A DNA stretch of 64,000 nt, from NCBI GenBank assembly GCA_036260375.1, contig DASZZZ010000017.1, positions 1 through 64,000 on the forward strand, read 5' to 3'. This DNA comes from DASZZZ01 sp036260375. Lineage in GTDB: Bacteria > Actinomycetota > CADDZG01 > WHSQ01. The notes under the pieces are model-generated. The model made no database searches, was not told where the DNA came from, and was given only the letters and a program-made list of their open reading frames with translations. Every line of letters begins with the position of its first letter. Position 1 is the stretch's first letter. The translations under genes and the position numbers were made by a program. Shown piece after piece: positions 8,025-16,057 of this stretch.

Positions 8025-8918
8025 GTGCCGTCGTCGCCGCGCCGCAGTAGTCGCCGCGCTCCCGCGCGCGCCCGTCGCGCCGCGGTCGTGACCGGCGGCT
8101 CCAGCGGCATCGGCGCCGCGACCGTCGACCTGTTGTCGTCGAAGGGCTGGAACGTCGTCGCATGCGCGCGCTCGCGCGACGCTCTCGCGCGCGTCGCGCA
8201 ACGCTGCGCCGGCCGCGCCGGCCGCGTCGTGACCGTCACGGCCGACGTCGCCGACGCCGACGCCGTCGCGCGCGTCGCGCGCGTCGCGATCGAGGAGCTC
8301 GGCGGCTTCGACGCGTGGGTCAACAACGCCGCGCTGCTGGCGTACGGCCGCTTCGAGGACCTTCCGGCCGAGGCGTTCCGGCGCGTCGTCGACGTGAACC
8401 TGTTCGGCTACGCCAACGGCATGCGGTGCGCGCTCGAGCACTTTCGCGGCCGCGGCCAGGGCGTCGTCGTCAACGTCTCGTCGCAGTTGGGCAAGTTCGC
8501 GTCGCCCCACGTCGGCGCGTACGTCACGAGCAAGTTCGCGATACAGGGCCTGTCGGAGACGGTGCGGCTCGAGCTCGGCCCGCGCTCCCCCGTACGGATC
8601 TCCGTCGTGCTGCCGGGCGGCGTCGACACGCCGATCTACCGGCGCAGCGCCAACTTCAGCGGCGCGCGCGCGTCGCCCTCGTATCACCTTCAGGACCCGC
8701 GCCGGGTCGCGCGCGCGGTGTACCGGTGCGTCCGGCGGCCGCGGCGCGAGATCGTCGTGGGGCCGAGCACGCGTCCGCTCGCCCTGCTGCATGCGGTCGC
8801 GCCGGGGTTGTACGAGCGCCTCGGAGCGCGTTTCGGCGAAAGCGTCCAGCTGTCGGACGACCCGGCCCCGCCGACGGACGGCAACCTCTACGTCGCGTCG
8901 GAGCGCGTCGTCGACTAG
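8025..8918 (+). CDS. Short-chain dehydrogenase/reductase (SDR)
   Basis: A 297-residue classical SDR. It has the nucleotide-binding TGGSSGIG near residue 23, NNAALL, the catalytic Ser in NVSSQLGKF and YVTSK (catalytic Tyr and Lys). The PGGVDTPIY segment is typical of the family. An Arg (CARSRDAL) after beta-2 suggests an NADP preference. The start is GTG at 8025 after a basic N-terminal stretch, with no strong ribosome-binding site seen. The C-terminal extension beyond the Rossmann fold resembles SDRs annotated as membrane-associated or lipid-related oxidoreductases. The substrate is unknown. Its stop overlaps the stop of the convergent flavoenzyme gene. Confidence 0.85.
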   Translation: MPSSPRRSSRRAPARARRAAVVTGGSSGIGAATVDLLSSKGWNVVACARSRDALARVAQRCAGRAGRVVTVTADVADADAVARVARVAIEELGGFDAWVNNAALLAYGRFEDLPAEAFRRVVDVNLFGYANGMRCALEHFRGRGQGVVVNVSSQLGKFASPHVGAYVTSKFAIQGLSETVRLELGPRSPVRISVVLPGGVDTPIYRRSANFSGARASPSYHLQDPRRVARAVYRCVRRPRREIVVGPSTRPLALLHAVAPGLYERLGARFGESVQLSDDPAPPTDGNLYVASERVVD

Positions 8919-10537
8919 CCGCGCCGTCTCCGCGTCGCCAGCGCGCCGACGCCCGCGACGCCGAGGGCGGCGAACGCGCGGCCCCGGCGGCGCGCCGCGA
9001 GCGCGGCGCGCGCCGCGTTCGACCCGGGCGCTCCGTGCACGCCGCCGCCCGGGTGCGCGGAGGCCGACGCGAGATAGAGTCCGCGTATCGGCGTCTCGGC
9101 GCGCGCGGCGCCGGGAGTCGGACGGAACACGAGCTGCTGATGCAGCTGCGCGGTGCCACCGTTGACCGACCCGCCCACGAGGTTGCCGTCGAGCTCCTCG
9201 AGGCGCGGCGGCGTGAGGACGTGGCGCGCGCGCACGAGCGCGCGGAAGCCGGGCGCGAGCCGCTCGATCTCGGCCTCCATTCGGTCGGCCATCGCGTTGG
9301 TCTCGCCGTCGTCCCACGTTCCCTTGATCTCGCCGCGCCCGTCGTCCTTGACGCTCTGCGGCACGTGCGTGTACGCCCACGCGGTGTGCGTGCCGGGGGG
9401 CGAGCGCGTCGGGTCGGCGACGTTCATCTGACCGAGCACGAGATACGGACGCGCCGGCACGACGCGGCGCGCGAGGTCGGTCGAGACCTCCGTGAGGTGG
9501 TCGAGGCTGTCGGCGACGTGGACGGTGGCGGCGCGCCGCGCCGGCTCCGACGTCCACGGGATCGGGCCGTCGAGCGCCCAGTCGACCTTCACCGTGCCGT
9601 TGTCGTGGTGGAAGCGGCGCAGGTCGCGCGCGAACGCGGCGGGCAGCTCGTCCTCGCCGACCATGTCGAGGAACAGCGCCGGCGCCGAGACGTCGGCGAG
9701 CACGGCGCGGCGCGCGCCGACCTCGTCGCCCGACGCCGTGCGCACCGCGACCGCCCGACCGTCGCGGATCACGATGCGCGCGACGCGCGCGTTGCACTCG
9801 ACGCGGCCGCCGCGGTCGCGCAGCCGCGCGACGAGCGCGTCGGTGAGCCGACCCGCGCCGCCCTCCGGCGTCGGATAGCCGTACTGCTGGCCGAGGCAGC
9901 ACAGGAGCCAGCCGAGGAAGCCGCTGAGAGCCGATTCGGGCGTCAGGTCGGCGTGCAGCGCGTTGCCCCCGAGCAGGACGCCGCCACCCTCGCCCGCGAA
10001 CGTCTCCTCGGCGAGCCGGCGCAGCGGCAGCACGGCGAAGCGCGCGAACCGAACGAGCTCCGACACGTCGAGCGCGGCCGCGATGCGCGCCGCGCCGCGC
10101 ACCGGCGGGAACGGACGCAACAGCGCGTCGAGAACGCCCGGGCCGACCCTGCCCCACAACTCGTACAGGCGCCGCCACGCGTCGCCGTCGCCGGGCGCGA
10201 ACGCGTCGAGCGACGCCGCGGTGACGTCGAGGTCCTGGGACAGCACGGCGCAGCGTCCGTCGGGCGTCGGGTGCGCGACGACGAGCTCCGAGCGCGCCCA
10301 GCGCAACCCGTAGCGCTCGAGCGCGAGCGCGCGCAGCGTCGGCGACGCGTAGCCGAGCGGGTAGAACGCGCTGAACACGTCGTGCACGAAGCCCGGCTCG
10401 GTGAGCTCCGCGCTGCGCACCGCGCCGCCGGGCTCGGGCGCGGCCTCGAGCACGACGACGCCCCACCCGGCGTCGGCGAGGAGGTTCGCGGCGACGAGCC
10501 CGTTCGGCCCCGCGCCTACGACGACCGCGTCGTGCAT
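8915..10537 (-). CDS. Phytoene desaturase/CrtI-like FAD-dependent oxidoreductase
   Basis: A 540-residue flavoprotein with an N-terminal dinucleotide fold VVVGAGPNGLVAANLLADAG and acidic VLEAAPEPGGAVRS. The C-terminal FAD segment is GLYLASASAHPGGGVHGAPG, the arrangement of CrtI-like NAD(P)/FAD oxidoreductases. The middle part (FHHDNGTVKVDWALDGPIPW) matches actinobacterial CrtI-related proteins that are not proven carotenoid enzymes. No crtB or other carotenoid gene is nearby, so I do not assign a carotenoid role. The ATG at 10537 has GGAG at normal spacing. The last 20 residues are Arg-rich. Confidence 0.85.
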   Translation of the reverse strand: MHDAVVVGAGPNGLVAANLLADAGWGVVVLEAAPEPGGAVRSAELTEPGFVHDVFSAFYPLGYASPTLRALALERYGLRWARSELVVAHPTPDGRCAVLSQDLDVTAASLDAFAPGDGDAWRRLYELWGRVGPGVLDALLRPFPPVRGAARIAAALDVSELVRFARFAVLPLRRLAEETFAGEGGGVLLGGNALHADLTPESALSGFLGWLLCCLGQQYGYPTPEGGAGRLTDALVARLRDRGGRVECNARVARIVIRDGRAVAVRTASGDEVGARRAVLADVSAPALFLDMVGEDELPAAFARDLRRFHHDNGTVKVDWALDGPIPWTSEPARRAATVHVADSLDHLTEVSTDLARRVVPARPYLVLGQMNVADPTRSPPGTHTAWAYTHVPQSVKDDGRGEIKGTWDDGETNAMADRMEAEIERLAPGFRALVRARHVLTPPRLEELDGNLVGGSVNGGTAQLHQQLVFRPTPGAARAETPIRGLYLASASAHPGGGVHGAPGSNAARAALAARRRGRAFAALGVAGVGALATRRRRG

Positions 10538-10646
10538 GTACGTCTCCTTCCTCGCGTCACGCCGGCCTCCACGCTCCCGTACCCGTTTTTCGCGCCGCGG
10601 CCTCGGGTAAGACGCCGCTCGAACCGTACGCCGAACCGGAGCTGCC

Positions 10647-11093
10647 ATGGCCGTCGTGCACGCCGACATCCTCGCCCCTCCCGCGCGCGTCTTCGACACG
10701 CTGACCGACGCGTGGCGCTTCGACGAGTGGGTCGCGGGCGCCAAGGACGTGCGCGACGTCGACGACGAGTGGCCCGCGGTGGGCGCGGCGTTCCACCACA
10801 CCGTCGGCGTCGGCCCCCTGTCGCTCGACGACCACACCGCGATACGCGTGCTCGAGCCGCCGCGTCGCCTGGTGCTCGAAGCGAAGGCGCGGCCCGCCGG
10901 CGTCGTGCGCGTCGAGTTCGACCTCGTGGCGCGCGACGGCGGAACGCATCTGCGAATGGACGAGCGCGCGCTCGCGGGCCCCGCGCGCTGGATGGTGCCG
11001 AAACCCGTGTTCGACGCGCTCGTCTCGGTCCGCAACCGCGAGACGTTGCGCCGGCTCAAGCGCCTCGTCGAGCGCGAGCACTCCACCGCCTGA
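10647..11093 (+). CDS. SRPBCC (START-like) ligand-binding protein
   Basis: A 148-residue protein beginning MAVVHADILAPPARVFDTLT and containing WRFDEWVAGAKDV. This is the start of a polyketide-cyclase/START-like helix-grip fold with a hydrophobic pocket. A GGAG lies just before the ATG. Such proteins bind or cyclise hydrophobic ligands, and no specific ligand can be assigned. It is divergently arranged with the CrtI-like oxidoreductase 109 bases away, and the two could share a control region. Confidence 0.8.
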   Translation: MAVVHADILAPPARVFDTLTDAWRFDEWVAGAKDVRDVDDEWPAVGAAFHHTVGVGPLSLDDHTAIRVLEPPRRLVLEAKARPAGVVRVEFDLVARDGGTHLRMDERALAGPARWMVPKPVFDALVSVRNRETLRRLKRLVEREHSTA

Positions 11094-11169
11094 CGCGCGC
11101 CGCGGTCGGCGCGCCGCGGGCCGCGCCTAGCGCGCACTAGGCTCGGCGTCCACGACTCGACGGAGGACC

Positions 11170-12327
11170 ATGGCCGACAGCTGTGACGTCGCGATCGCCG
11201 GAGGGGGCATCGTCGGGCTCGCCTGCGCGCTCGAGCTTCGCCGGCTCGGCGCCGGGCGGGTCGTCGTGCTGGAGCGCGACGGTGCGTTGGGGCGCGGCTC
11301 GTCGGCGCGCGCCAACGGCGGCGTGCGCGCGCAGTTCACGACTCCGGTCAACATCGCGTTCTCGCTGCACTCGATCGGCGAGTACGAGCGCCTCGCGCAC
11401 GACGACGCCGCGCTCGCCTTCCATCAGACCGGCTACCTGTTCGTGACCGGGACCGAGGGCGGCGAGCGGTGGTTGCGCGACGCGTGCGAGCTCCAGCGCA
11501 GGCACGGCGTCGCGACCGAATGGCTCGACGCCGACGCGGTCGCGGCGCACGCACCGGTCGTGCGCACCGAGGGGTTGCGCGGCGCGACGTTCCACGGACG
11601 CGACGGCTTCCTCGATCCGCATGCCGCCGTCGCCGCGCTCGGGCGCGCGGCGCGCGCCGCGGGGGCCGAGATCCGGACGTCGTGCGCGGTCGAGGGCTTC
11701 GACGACGCCCCGGGCCGCGCCGTGCGCGTCGCCACCGCGCGCGGCCCCCTCGACGCGCGCGCCGTCGTCGTCGCCGCGGGCGCGCACGCCCGCGCGGTCG
11801 GCGCGCTCGCCGGGATCGACGTGCCGGTCGACCCGATCCGGCGCAACCTCGCGTTCGTGCGCGCGCCCGGGCATCCCGACGACCTCATCCCGATGTGCGT
11901 CGACGTCGACACCGGCGTGCTCGTGCGTCGGGAGGCCGGCGGCGGCTACCTCGTCGCGTACTCGAACCCCGGCGATCGCCCGGGTTGGGACACGTCGCTC
12001 GATCCCGCGTTCCTCGACGACGTCGCGGAGCGCATCGGCAACCGGTTCCCGTCGCTCGAGAACGTGCCGATCGACCCGCGCCACTGCTGGGCCGGCCTCT
12101 ATCCCGAGACCGCGGACCACCACGCGATCGTCGGCCGCGCGCCCGAGCGGCCGGAGCTCGTCGTGTGCGCGGGCTTCGGCGGGCACGGGCTCATGCACGC
12201 GCCGGCGGCCGGGCGCGCCGTCGCGGAGCTCGTCGTCGACGGCCGCTGCACGAGCTTCGACCTCCACGCGCTGCGCCCGAGCCGCTTCGCCGAGGGCGAC
12301 CTCGTCGTCGAGAGCGCGACGCTGTGA
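11170..12327 (+). CDS. FAD-dependent amino-acid/amine oxidase (DAO family)
   Basis: A 385-residue DAO-family flavoenzyme with the N-terminal ADP-binding fold VAIAGGGIVGLACALELRRLG. RANGGVRAQFTT lies near the flavin and the C-terminal segment is CAGFGGHGLMHAPAAGRAVA. It is closest in layout to sarcosine oxidase beta subunit or glycine oxidase-like proteins, which oxidise secondary or primary amines with H2O2 release. The substrate is not determinable. GGAGG precedes the ATG. It follows the SRPBCC gene by 76 bases on the same strand. Confidence 0.85.
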   Translation: MADSCDVAIAGGGIVGLACALELRRLGAGRVVVLERDGALGRGSSARANGGVRAQFTTPVNIAFSLHSIGEYERLAHDDAALAFHQTGYLFVTGTEGGERWLRDACELQRRHGVATEWLDADAVAAHAPVVRTEGLRGATFHGRDGFLDPHAAVAALGRAARAAGAEIRTSCAVEGFDDAPGRAVRVATARGPLDARAVVVAAGAHARAVGALAGIDVPVDPIRRNLAFVRAPGHPDDLIPMCVDVDTGVLVRREAGGGYLVAYSNPGDRPGWDTSLDPAFLDDVAERIGNRFPSLENVPIDPRHCWAGLYPETADHHAIVGRAPERPELVVCAGFGGHGLMHAPAAGRAVAELVVDGRCTSFDLHALRPSRFAEGDLVVESATL

Positions 12328-12422
12328 TCCGCGCCGCCCGACGGGCGGGATGGCGGGACACGCGGCGTACTGGGTGCGCGTAGGGGCTTGATTCCGAGAC
12401 CGGATCCGGGCCTGCTATCGGC

Positions 12423-12905
12423 ATGGAGATGCCCGAGAGACTCACGCGCTACTACTTCCGCAGCTCGTGGACGACGACCCACGACCCGCGCGACCTCTAC
12501 TCGGCGTTGGCGGAGCTCGGCCGCTACCCCGAGTGGTGGCGCGAGGTGCGCGTCGCCGAGGAGGTCGGCGACGGCGTCTTCCGCCTCGAATGCCGCTCGC
12601 TTCTCCCCTACTGGCTCCGGTTCACGTCGACGCGCGCCCGCGCCGACGAGGACGAGGGCGTGCTCGAGAGCACTCTGGCGGGCGATCTCGAGGGCTACAC
12701 GCGCTGGGTCGTATGGCCGGCCCCCGGCGGCGCCGAGCTCGTGTTCGAGGAGGACGTCGTGACCAACAAGCGGTCGCTGCGCGTGCTCGCGCCCGTGGCG
12801 CGGCCCGCGTTCCGCCTCAACCACACGCTGATGATGCGCAACGCGCGGCGCGGCCTCGAGACCTACATGGCCGGCTACCGGCTCGGCCGCGCCGACGCGT
12901 CGTAG
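12423..12905 (+). CDS. SRPBCC/polyketide cyclase-like protein
   Basis: A 160-residue protein with START-like features: DLYSALAELGRYPEWWREV, then alternating strands and a long C-terminal helix containing NHTLMMRNARRGLE. Similar actinobacterial proteins are annotated as SRPBCC family or polyketide cyclase. No catalytic residues can be named. The start could be the first ATG at 12423 or the next at 12429; neither has a clear ribosome-binding site. It is the second SRPBCC protein within 2 kb, flanking the DAO-type flavoenzyme. Confidence 0.75.
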   Translation: MEMPERLTRYYFRSSWTTTHDPRDLYSALAELGRYPEWWREVRVAEEVGDGVFRLECRSLLPYWLRFTSTRARADEDEGVLESTLAGDLEGYTRWVVWPAPGGAELVFEEDVVTNKRSLRVLAPVARPAFRLNHTLMMRNARRGLETYMAGYRLGRADAS

Positions 12906-12935
12906 GCGCCGGCGCGGCTCGAGACGCCGGCTCCG

Positions 12936-13466
12936 CTACGACAGGACGTCGCAGAACGCGGCGAGCAGCTCCTTGCCGACCGCCGGGCTCGTCGCGAGGT
13001 CGCGCAGCGGGTGCGGGCCGGCGGAGAAGACGACGTCGTACTGACCCGGGCCGATCTCGATCACGTAGCGGCCGACGTCGCGGAAGCCCTCGGAGCCGGC
13101 GCGCACGTTGACCGACAGCCCGTTGATGACGATCGTCGTCGTTCCGTCGGGGTTGGGGATCACGCGCTGCAGGAACGCGTCCGGGCCCTCCTGGATCGTG
13201 AGACCGGTGTCGAGGTTCGCGATCGTGTTGTTCTCCTTGACGTGCGAGTCGATGCGCACGAGCCGGCCGTCGGAGTCGAAAAAGCGGTACTGCTCGACGG
13301 TCAGGTCGATCGTCCAGCGGACCGGGAACCCGCACACGTCTCCCTGGTCCTCGACGACGTTGTGGATCGTGAACTCGCGGCGCGTGGGCGCGTCGGCGGA
13401 CGCGGGCGCGGCGAGCGCGAGCGTGAGTCCAGCGACGGACGCGAGCACTGCAGCACGGCGAAGCAT
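12936..13466 (-). CDS. Secreted protein of unknown function
   Basis: A 176-residue protein with a clear Sec signal peptide (MLRRAAVLASVAGLTLALAA, cleavage near ASA-DAP) and no other membrane segment. Mature motifs include FTIHNVVEDQGDVCGFPVRW, HVKENNTIANLDTG and a C-terminal CDVLS. The two Cys could pair outside the cell. Such all-beta secreted proteins recur in Actinobacteria, but I know no function. The ATG at 13466 has GGGGGAGGA upstream, which fixes the start. It is convergent with the SRPBCC gene. Confidence 0.75.
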   Translation of the reverse strand: MLRRAAVLASVAGLTLALAAPASADAPTRREFTIHNVVEDQGDVCGFPVRWTIDLTVEQYRFFDSDGRLVRIDSHVKENNTIANLDTGLTIQEGPDAFLQRVIPNPDGTTTIVINGLSVNVRAGSEGFRDVGRYVIEIGPGQYDVVFSAGPHPLRDLATSPAVGKELLAAFCDVLS

Positions 13467-13708
13467 GGAAGTCCTCCCCCCTGTCGAGCGGTACCTACGC
13501 AGCCTGAGGCCGGGAGCCGGACGGGTCAACGGGGGTCGGCGACGAGCCGCGCGGCCCGGTCGCCCACGGCGCGCCGCGGGCTCGGCGAGATCGGTCGGGG
13601 TCGGCGCCGCCCGGCGCCCCGTGCCGCCCGCCGCGCGGCACGGGGCGACGTAACATCGGCGCAGGATCGAGCGGGCGCACGGGCGGCCGCCGGCAAGGGG
13701 ACGAGGAC

Positions 13709-14257
13709 GTGACGACGGCGCGGACGCGCACCATCGAGGACATCGTCGACCGCCACCTTCGGGACTGGGCGGTCGAGTTCCCCGAGCTCGACCTCGCGTC
13801 GGAGGGCGTCGTCGAGCGCATCCAGAAGCTGTCGCGCTACTTCACCAAGAGCTGTGCCGAGACCGCCGCCGACTACGAGCTGACGCTCGGCGACTGGCAG
13901 ATCCTCTCCGCGCTCCGCCGCGTGGGTCCTCCCTACGAGCTGTCGCCGGGCAAGATCGCAGACGACCTGATGCTGTCGCCGGCGGCGGTGACCAACCGCC
14001 TCGATCGCCTCGAGCAGGCCGGCCTCGTCGAGCGCCGCCCCGACCCGTCCGACCGGCGCGCCCTGAAGGTGCGCCTCAGCGTCGAGGGCAAGCGCCGGTG
14101 GGGCGCCGCCGTCGGCGCGCAGGGCGACCGCGAGCGGCGCATCACCGACGTCCTGACGGACCGTGAGAAGGAGACGCTCAACAAGCTGCTGCGCAAGCTG
14201 ATGGTCCAGTGCGAGGCGATCGAGGGCCCGGTCCCACCGCGCCGCGACGACGTCTGA
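13709..14257 (+). CDS. MarR-family transcriptional regulator
   Basis: A 182-residue winged-helix regulator. The helix-turn-helix lies around LSPGKIADDLMLSPAAVTNR and LDRLEQAGLVERR, and the wing contains DPSDRRALKVRLS, the canonical MarR signature. Long N- and C-terminal helices supply the dimer interface. The start is GTG with AAGGGGACG upstream. It lies 53 bases before the Rieske oxygenase gene on the same strand, which makes that gene and itself the most likely targets. The inducer is unknown. Confidence 0.88.
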   Translation: MTTARTRTIEDIVDRHLRDWAVEFPELDLASEGVVERIQKLSRYFTKSCAETAADYELTLGDWQILSALRRVGPPYELSPGKIADDLMLSPAAVTNRLDRLEQAGLVERRPDPSDRRALKVRLSVEGKRRWGAAVGAQGDRERRITDVLTDREKETLNKLLRKLMVQCEAIEGPVPPRRDDV

Positions 14258-14310
14258 GCCGCGCACGCGCGCGCTAGCATCTCGATCCTCAACCCGAGCC
14301 CGAGGTCGCG

Positions 14311-15525
14311 ATGCCCACACCGGCCCCCATCGATCCCGACGCGCTGCGTCGCTGCGTCGCGCCCGACCGCGACGTGCGGACGCTGCCGGCGGCCGCGTAC
14401 GTCTCCGACGCCGTGCACCGGTGGGAGCTCGAGCACTTCTTCGACGCGTCGTGGGTCTGCGTCGGCCGGTCGTCGGCGCTCGCGACGCCCGGCGACCAGG
14501 CGGCCGTGCGCGCCGGCACGCAGGCCGTGCTCCTCGTGCGCGGGACCGACGGAGAGCTGCGCGGGTTCTTCAACACGTGCCGTCACCGGGGCCACGAGCT
14601 CCTGCCGTGCGGCGGCGGGCCGGTCAACCAATCCGTGGTCCGCTGCCCGTACCACCGCTGGACGTACGCCCTCGACGGCGCCTTCAAGGGGGGGCCGGGG
14701 CTCGCAGGGCAGGCCGGCTTCGACCGGCGCGACCGCGAGCACGACCTCGTCGCGGCGCGCGTGCGGGAGTGGCGCGGATGGGCGTTCGTGAACGTGAGCG
14801 GCGACGCGCCGCCGTTCGACCGTCACGTCGGACGGCTCGACGAGCTCGTCGCGGCTCACGAGCTCGAGCGCGTCGTGCCCGCGGCGTCGCACTCCTACGA
14901 CCTGCGCGCCAACTGGAAGATCGCGGTCGAGAACTACCACGAGTGCTACCACTGCAGCGAGATCCATCCCGAGCTGTGCCGCGTGACGACGCCGGGCAGC
15001 GGCGATCATTTCGCGCCGTCGGGCCTCGTCGTCGGCGGGTCGATGCTGCTCGACGACGGCATGGCGACGATGTCGTTCGACGGCGCCAGCCGGGCGGCTC
15101 CCTTCCGCCGGCTGAGCGGGCGCGCGTTGCGCGAGGTCCACTACGTGCAGGTGTGGCCGAACCTGTTGCTCAGCGTCCACCCCGACTACGTGATGACGCA
15201 CGTCCTGACGCCGCTCGCGGCGGGGCGCACCGAGGTCGCGTGCGAGTGGTCGTTCGCGCCCGAGGCGCTCGAGCGTCCCGGCTTCGACCCGTCGTTCGCA
15301 GTCGACTTCTGGGACCTGACGAACCGCCAGGACTGGGCCGCGTGCGAGTCGGTCCAGCGCGGAGCCGCGGGGCGCGGCTACCGCCAGGCCCCCCTGTCGC
15401 GTCACGAGCGCAACGTCGCCGACGTCATCGCGATGGTCGCCACCGGCTACCTCGACGGCGGCCCGCCCACGCCGGTCGACGCGCAGCCCCGGGAAAGGTC
15501 GAGATCCGTGGCCCGAACCACCTAG
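14311..15525 (+). CDS. Rieske non-heme iron oxygenase, large (alpha) subunit
   Basis: A 404-residue ring-hydroxylating-oxygenase-type protein. The Rieske [2Fe-2S] ligands are C90, H92, C112 and H115 (CRHRGHE and CPYHRWTY). The mononuclear iron site is in ENYHECYHCSEIHPE, with H214 and H219 as ligands. The C-terminal domain is of the RHO catalytic type. Members hydroxylate aromatic rings, demethylate or act on quaternary amines; the form here cannot be decided. No beta subunit, ferredoxin or reductase gene is adjacent, so electrons must come from elsewhere. MarR control is suggested by the upstream gene. Confidence 0.9.
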   Translation: MPTPAPIDPDALRRCVAPDRDVRTLPAAAYVSDAVHRWELEHFFDASWVCVGRSSALATPGDQAAVRAGTQAVLLVRGTDGELRGFFNTCRHRGHELLPCGGGPVNQSVVRCPYHRWTYALDGAFKGGPGLAGQAGFDRRDREHDLVAARVREWRGWAFVNVSGDAPPFDRHVGRLDELVAAHELERVVPAASHSYDLRANWKIAVENYHECYHCSEIHPELCRVTTPGSGDHFAPSGLVVGGSMLLDDGMATMSFDGASRAAPFRRLSGRALREVHYVQVWPNLLLSVHPDYVMTHVLTPLAAGRTEVACEWSFAPEALERPGFDPSFAVDFWDLTNRQDWAACESVQRGAAGRGYRQAPLSRHERNVADVIAMVATGYLDGGPPTPVDAQPRERSRSVARTT

Positions 15526-15535
15526 TTCCCGTCCG

Positions 15536-15946
15536 CTACGCCGTCTCGAGATCCGACGTGCACGCCGGGCAGCGGCGGGCCTTCGCCGGGATGCTCGTCG
15601 TGCAGTACGCGCAGCGCTTGACCTCGGGCGGCTCGGCACGCTCGCCGCGCAGCCGCCGCGCCCGCTCGAACGCCTTGACGATCAGGAACAGCGCCAGCGC
15701 AACGAGCAGGAAGTTCACCACCGCGTTCAGGAACGCCCCGTAGCGGACCTCGCCCTCCCCGACGGTCCACGTCAGGTTCGAGAAGTCGGGCTGGCCGAAG
15801 AGGGCCGCGATCAGGTTCATCAAGACGTCGTTCACGAACGACTGCACGACCGCGTTGAAGGCCAATCCCATGATCACGGCGACGGCGAGCTCCAGCACGT
15901 TGCCGCGCAGCACGAACGCCTTGAAGTCGGACAGCAGACCGCCCAC
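15536..15946 (-). CDS. mscL: Large-conductance mechanosensitive channel MscL with C-terminal zinc ribbon
   Basis: A 136-residue inner-membrane channel that opens on hypo-osmotic shock. The MscL start (LLSDFKAFVLRGNVLELAVA, then VIMGLAFNAVVQSFVNDVL) and the second transmembrane helix FLNAVVNFLLVALALFLIVK are clear. Instead of the usual helical-bundle tail, the C-terminus is KRCAYCTTSIPAKARRCPAC, two CxxC pairs that should form a rubredoxin-like zinc ribbon. The start is GTG with GGAGG six bases upstream. It is convergent with the Rieske oxygenase gene with an 11-base gap. Confidence 0.93.
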   Translation of the reverse strand: MGGLLSDFKAFVLRGNVLELAVAVIMGLAFNAVVQSFVNDVLMNLIAALFGQPDFSNLTWTVGEGEVRYGAFLNAVVNFLLVALALFLIVKAFERARRLRGERAEPPEVKRCAYCTTSIPAKARRCPACTSDLETA

Positions 15947-16057
15947 GTCGCCTCCAATCACCTCGAACCGGACGAACGCGGGAACCCCATTGTGCGGAGC
16001 CCCCCAAGACGCTTGGATACCCGGGGCAGCCCGCCCGTCACCGACCAAGGGGGATCC

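Noticed and set aside
7119..10466. 1115-residue leftward frame crossing several genes
   Set aside because: It runs through VOC, SDR and CrtI-like genes out of frame and is Arg/Ala-rich without domains.
8915..10537. Carotenoid pathway role for the CrtI-like protein
   Set aside because: No crtB, crtE or other carotenoid gene is present, and many actinobacterial homologues are of unknown function.
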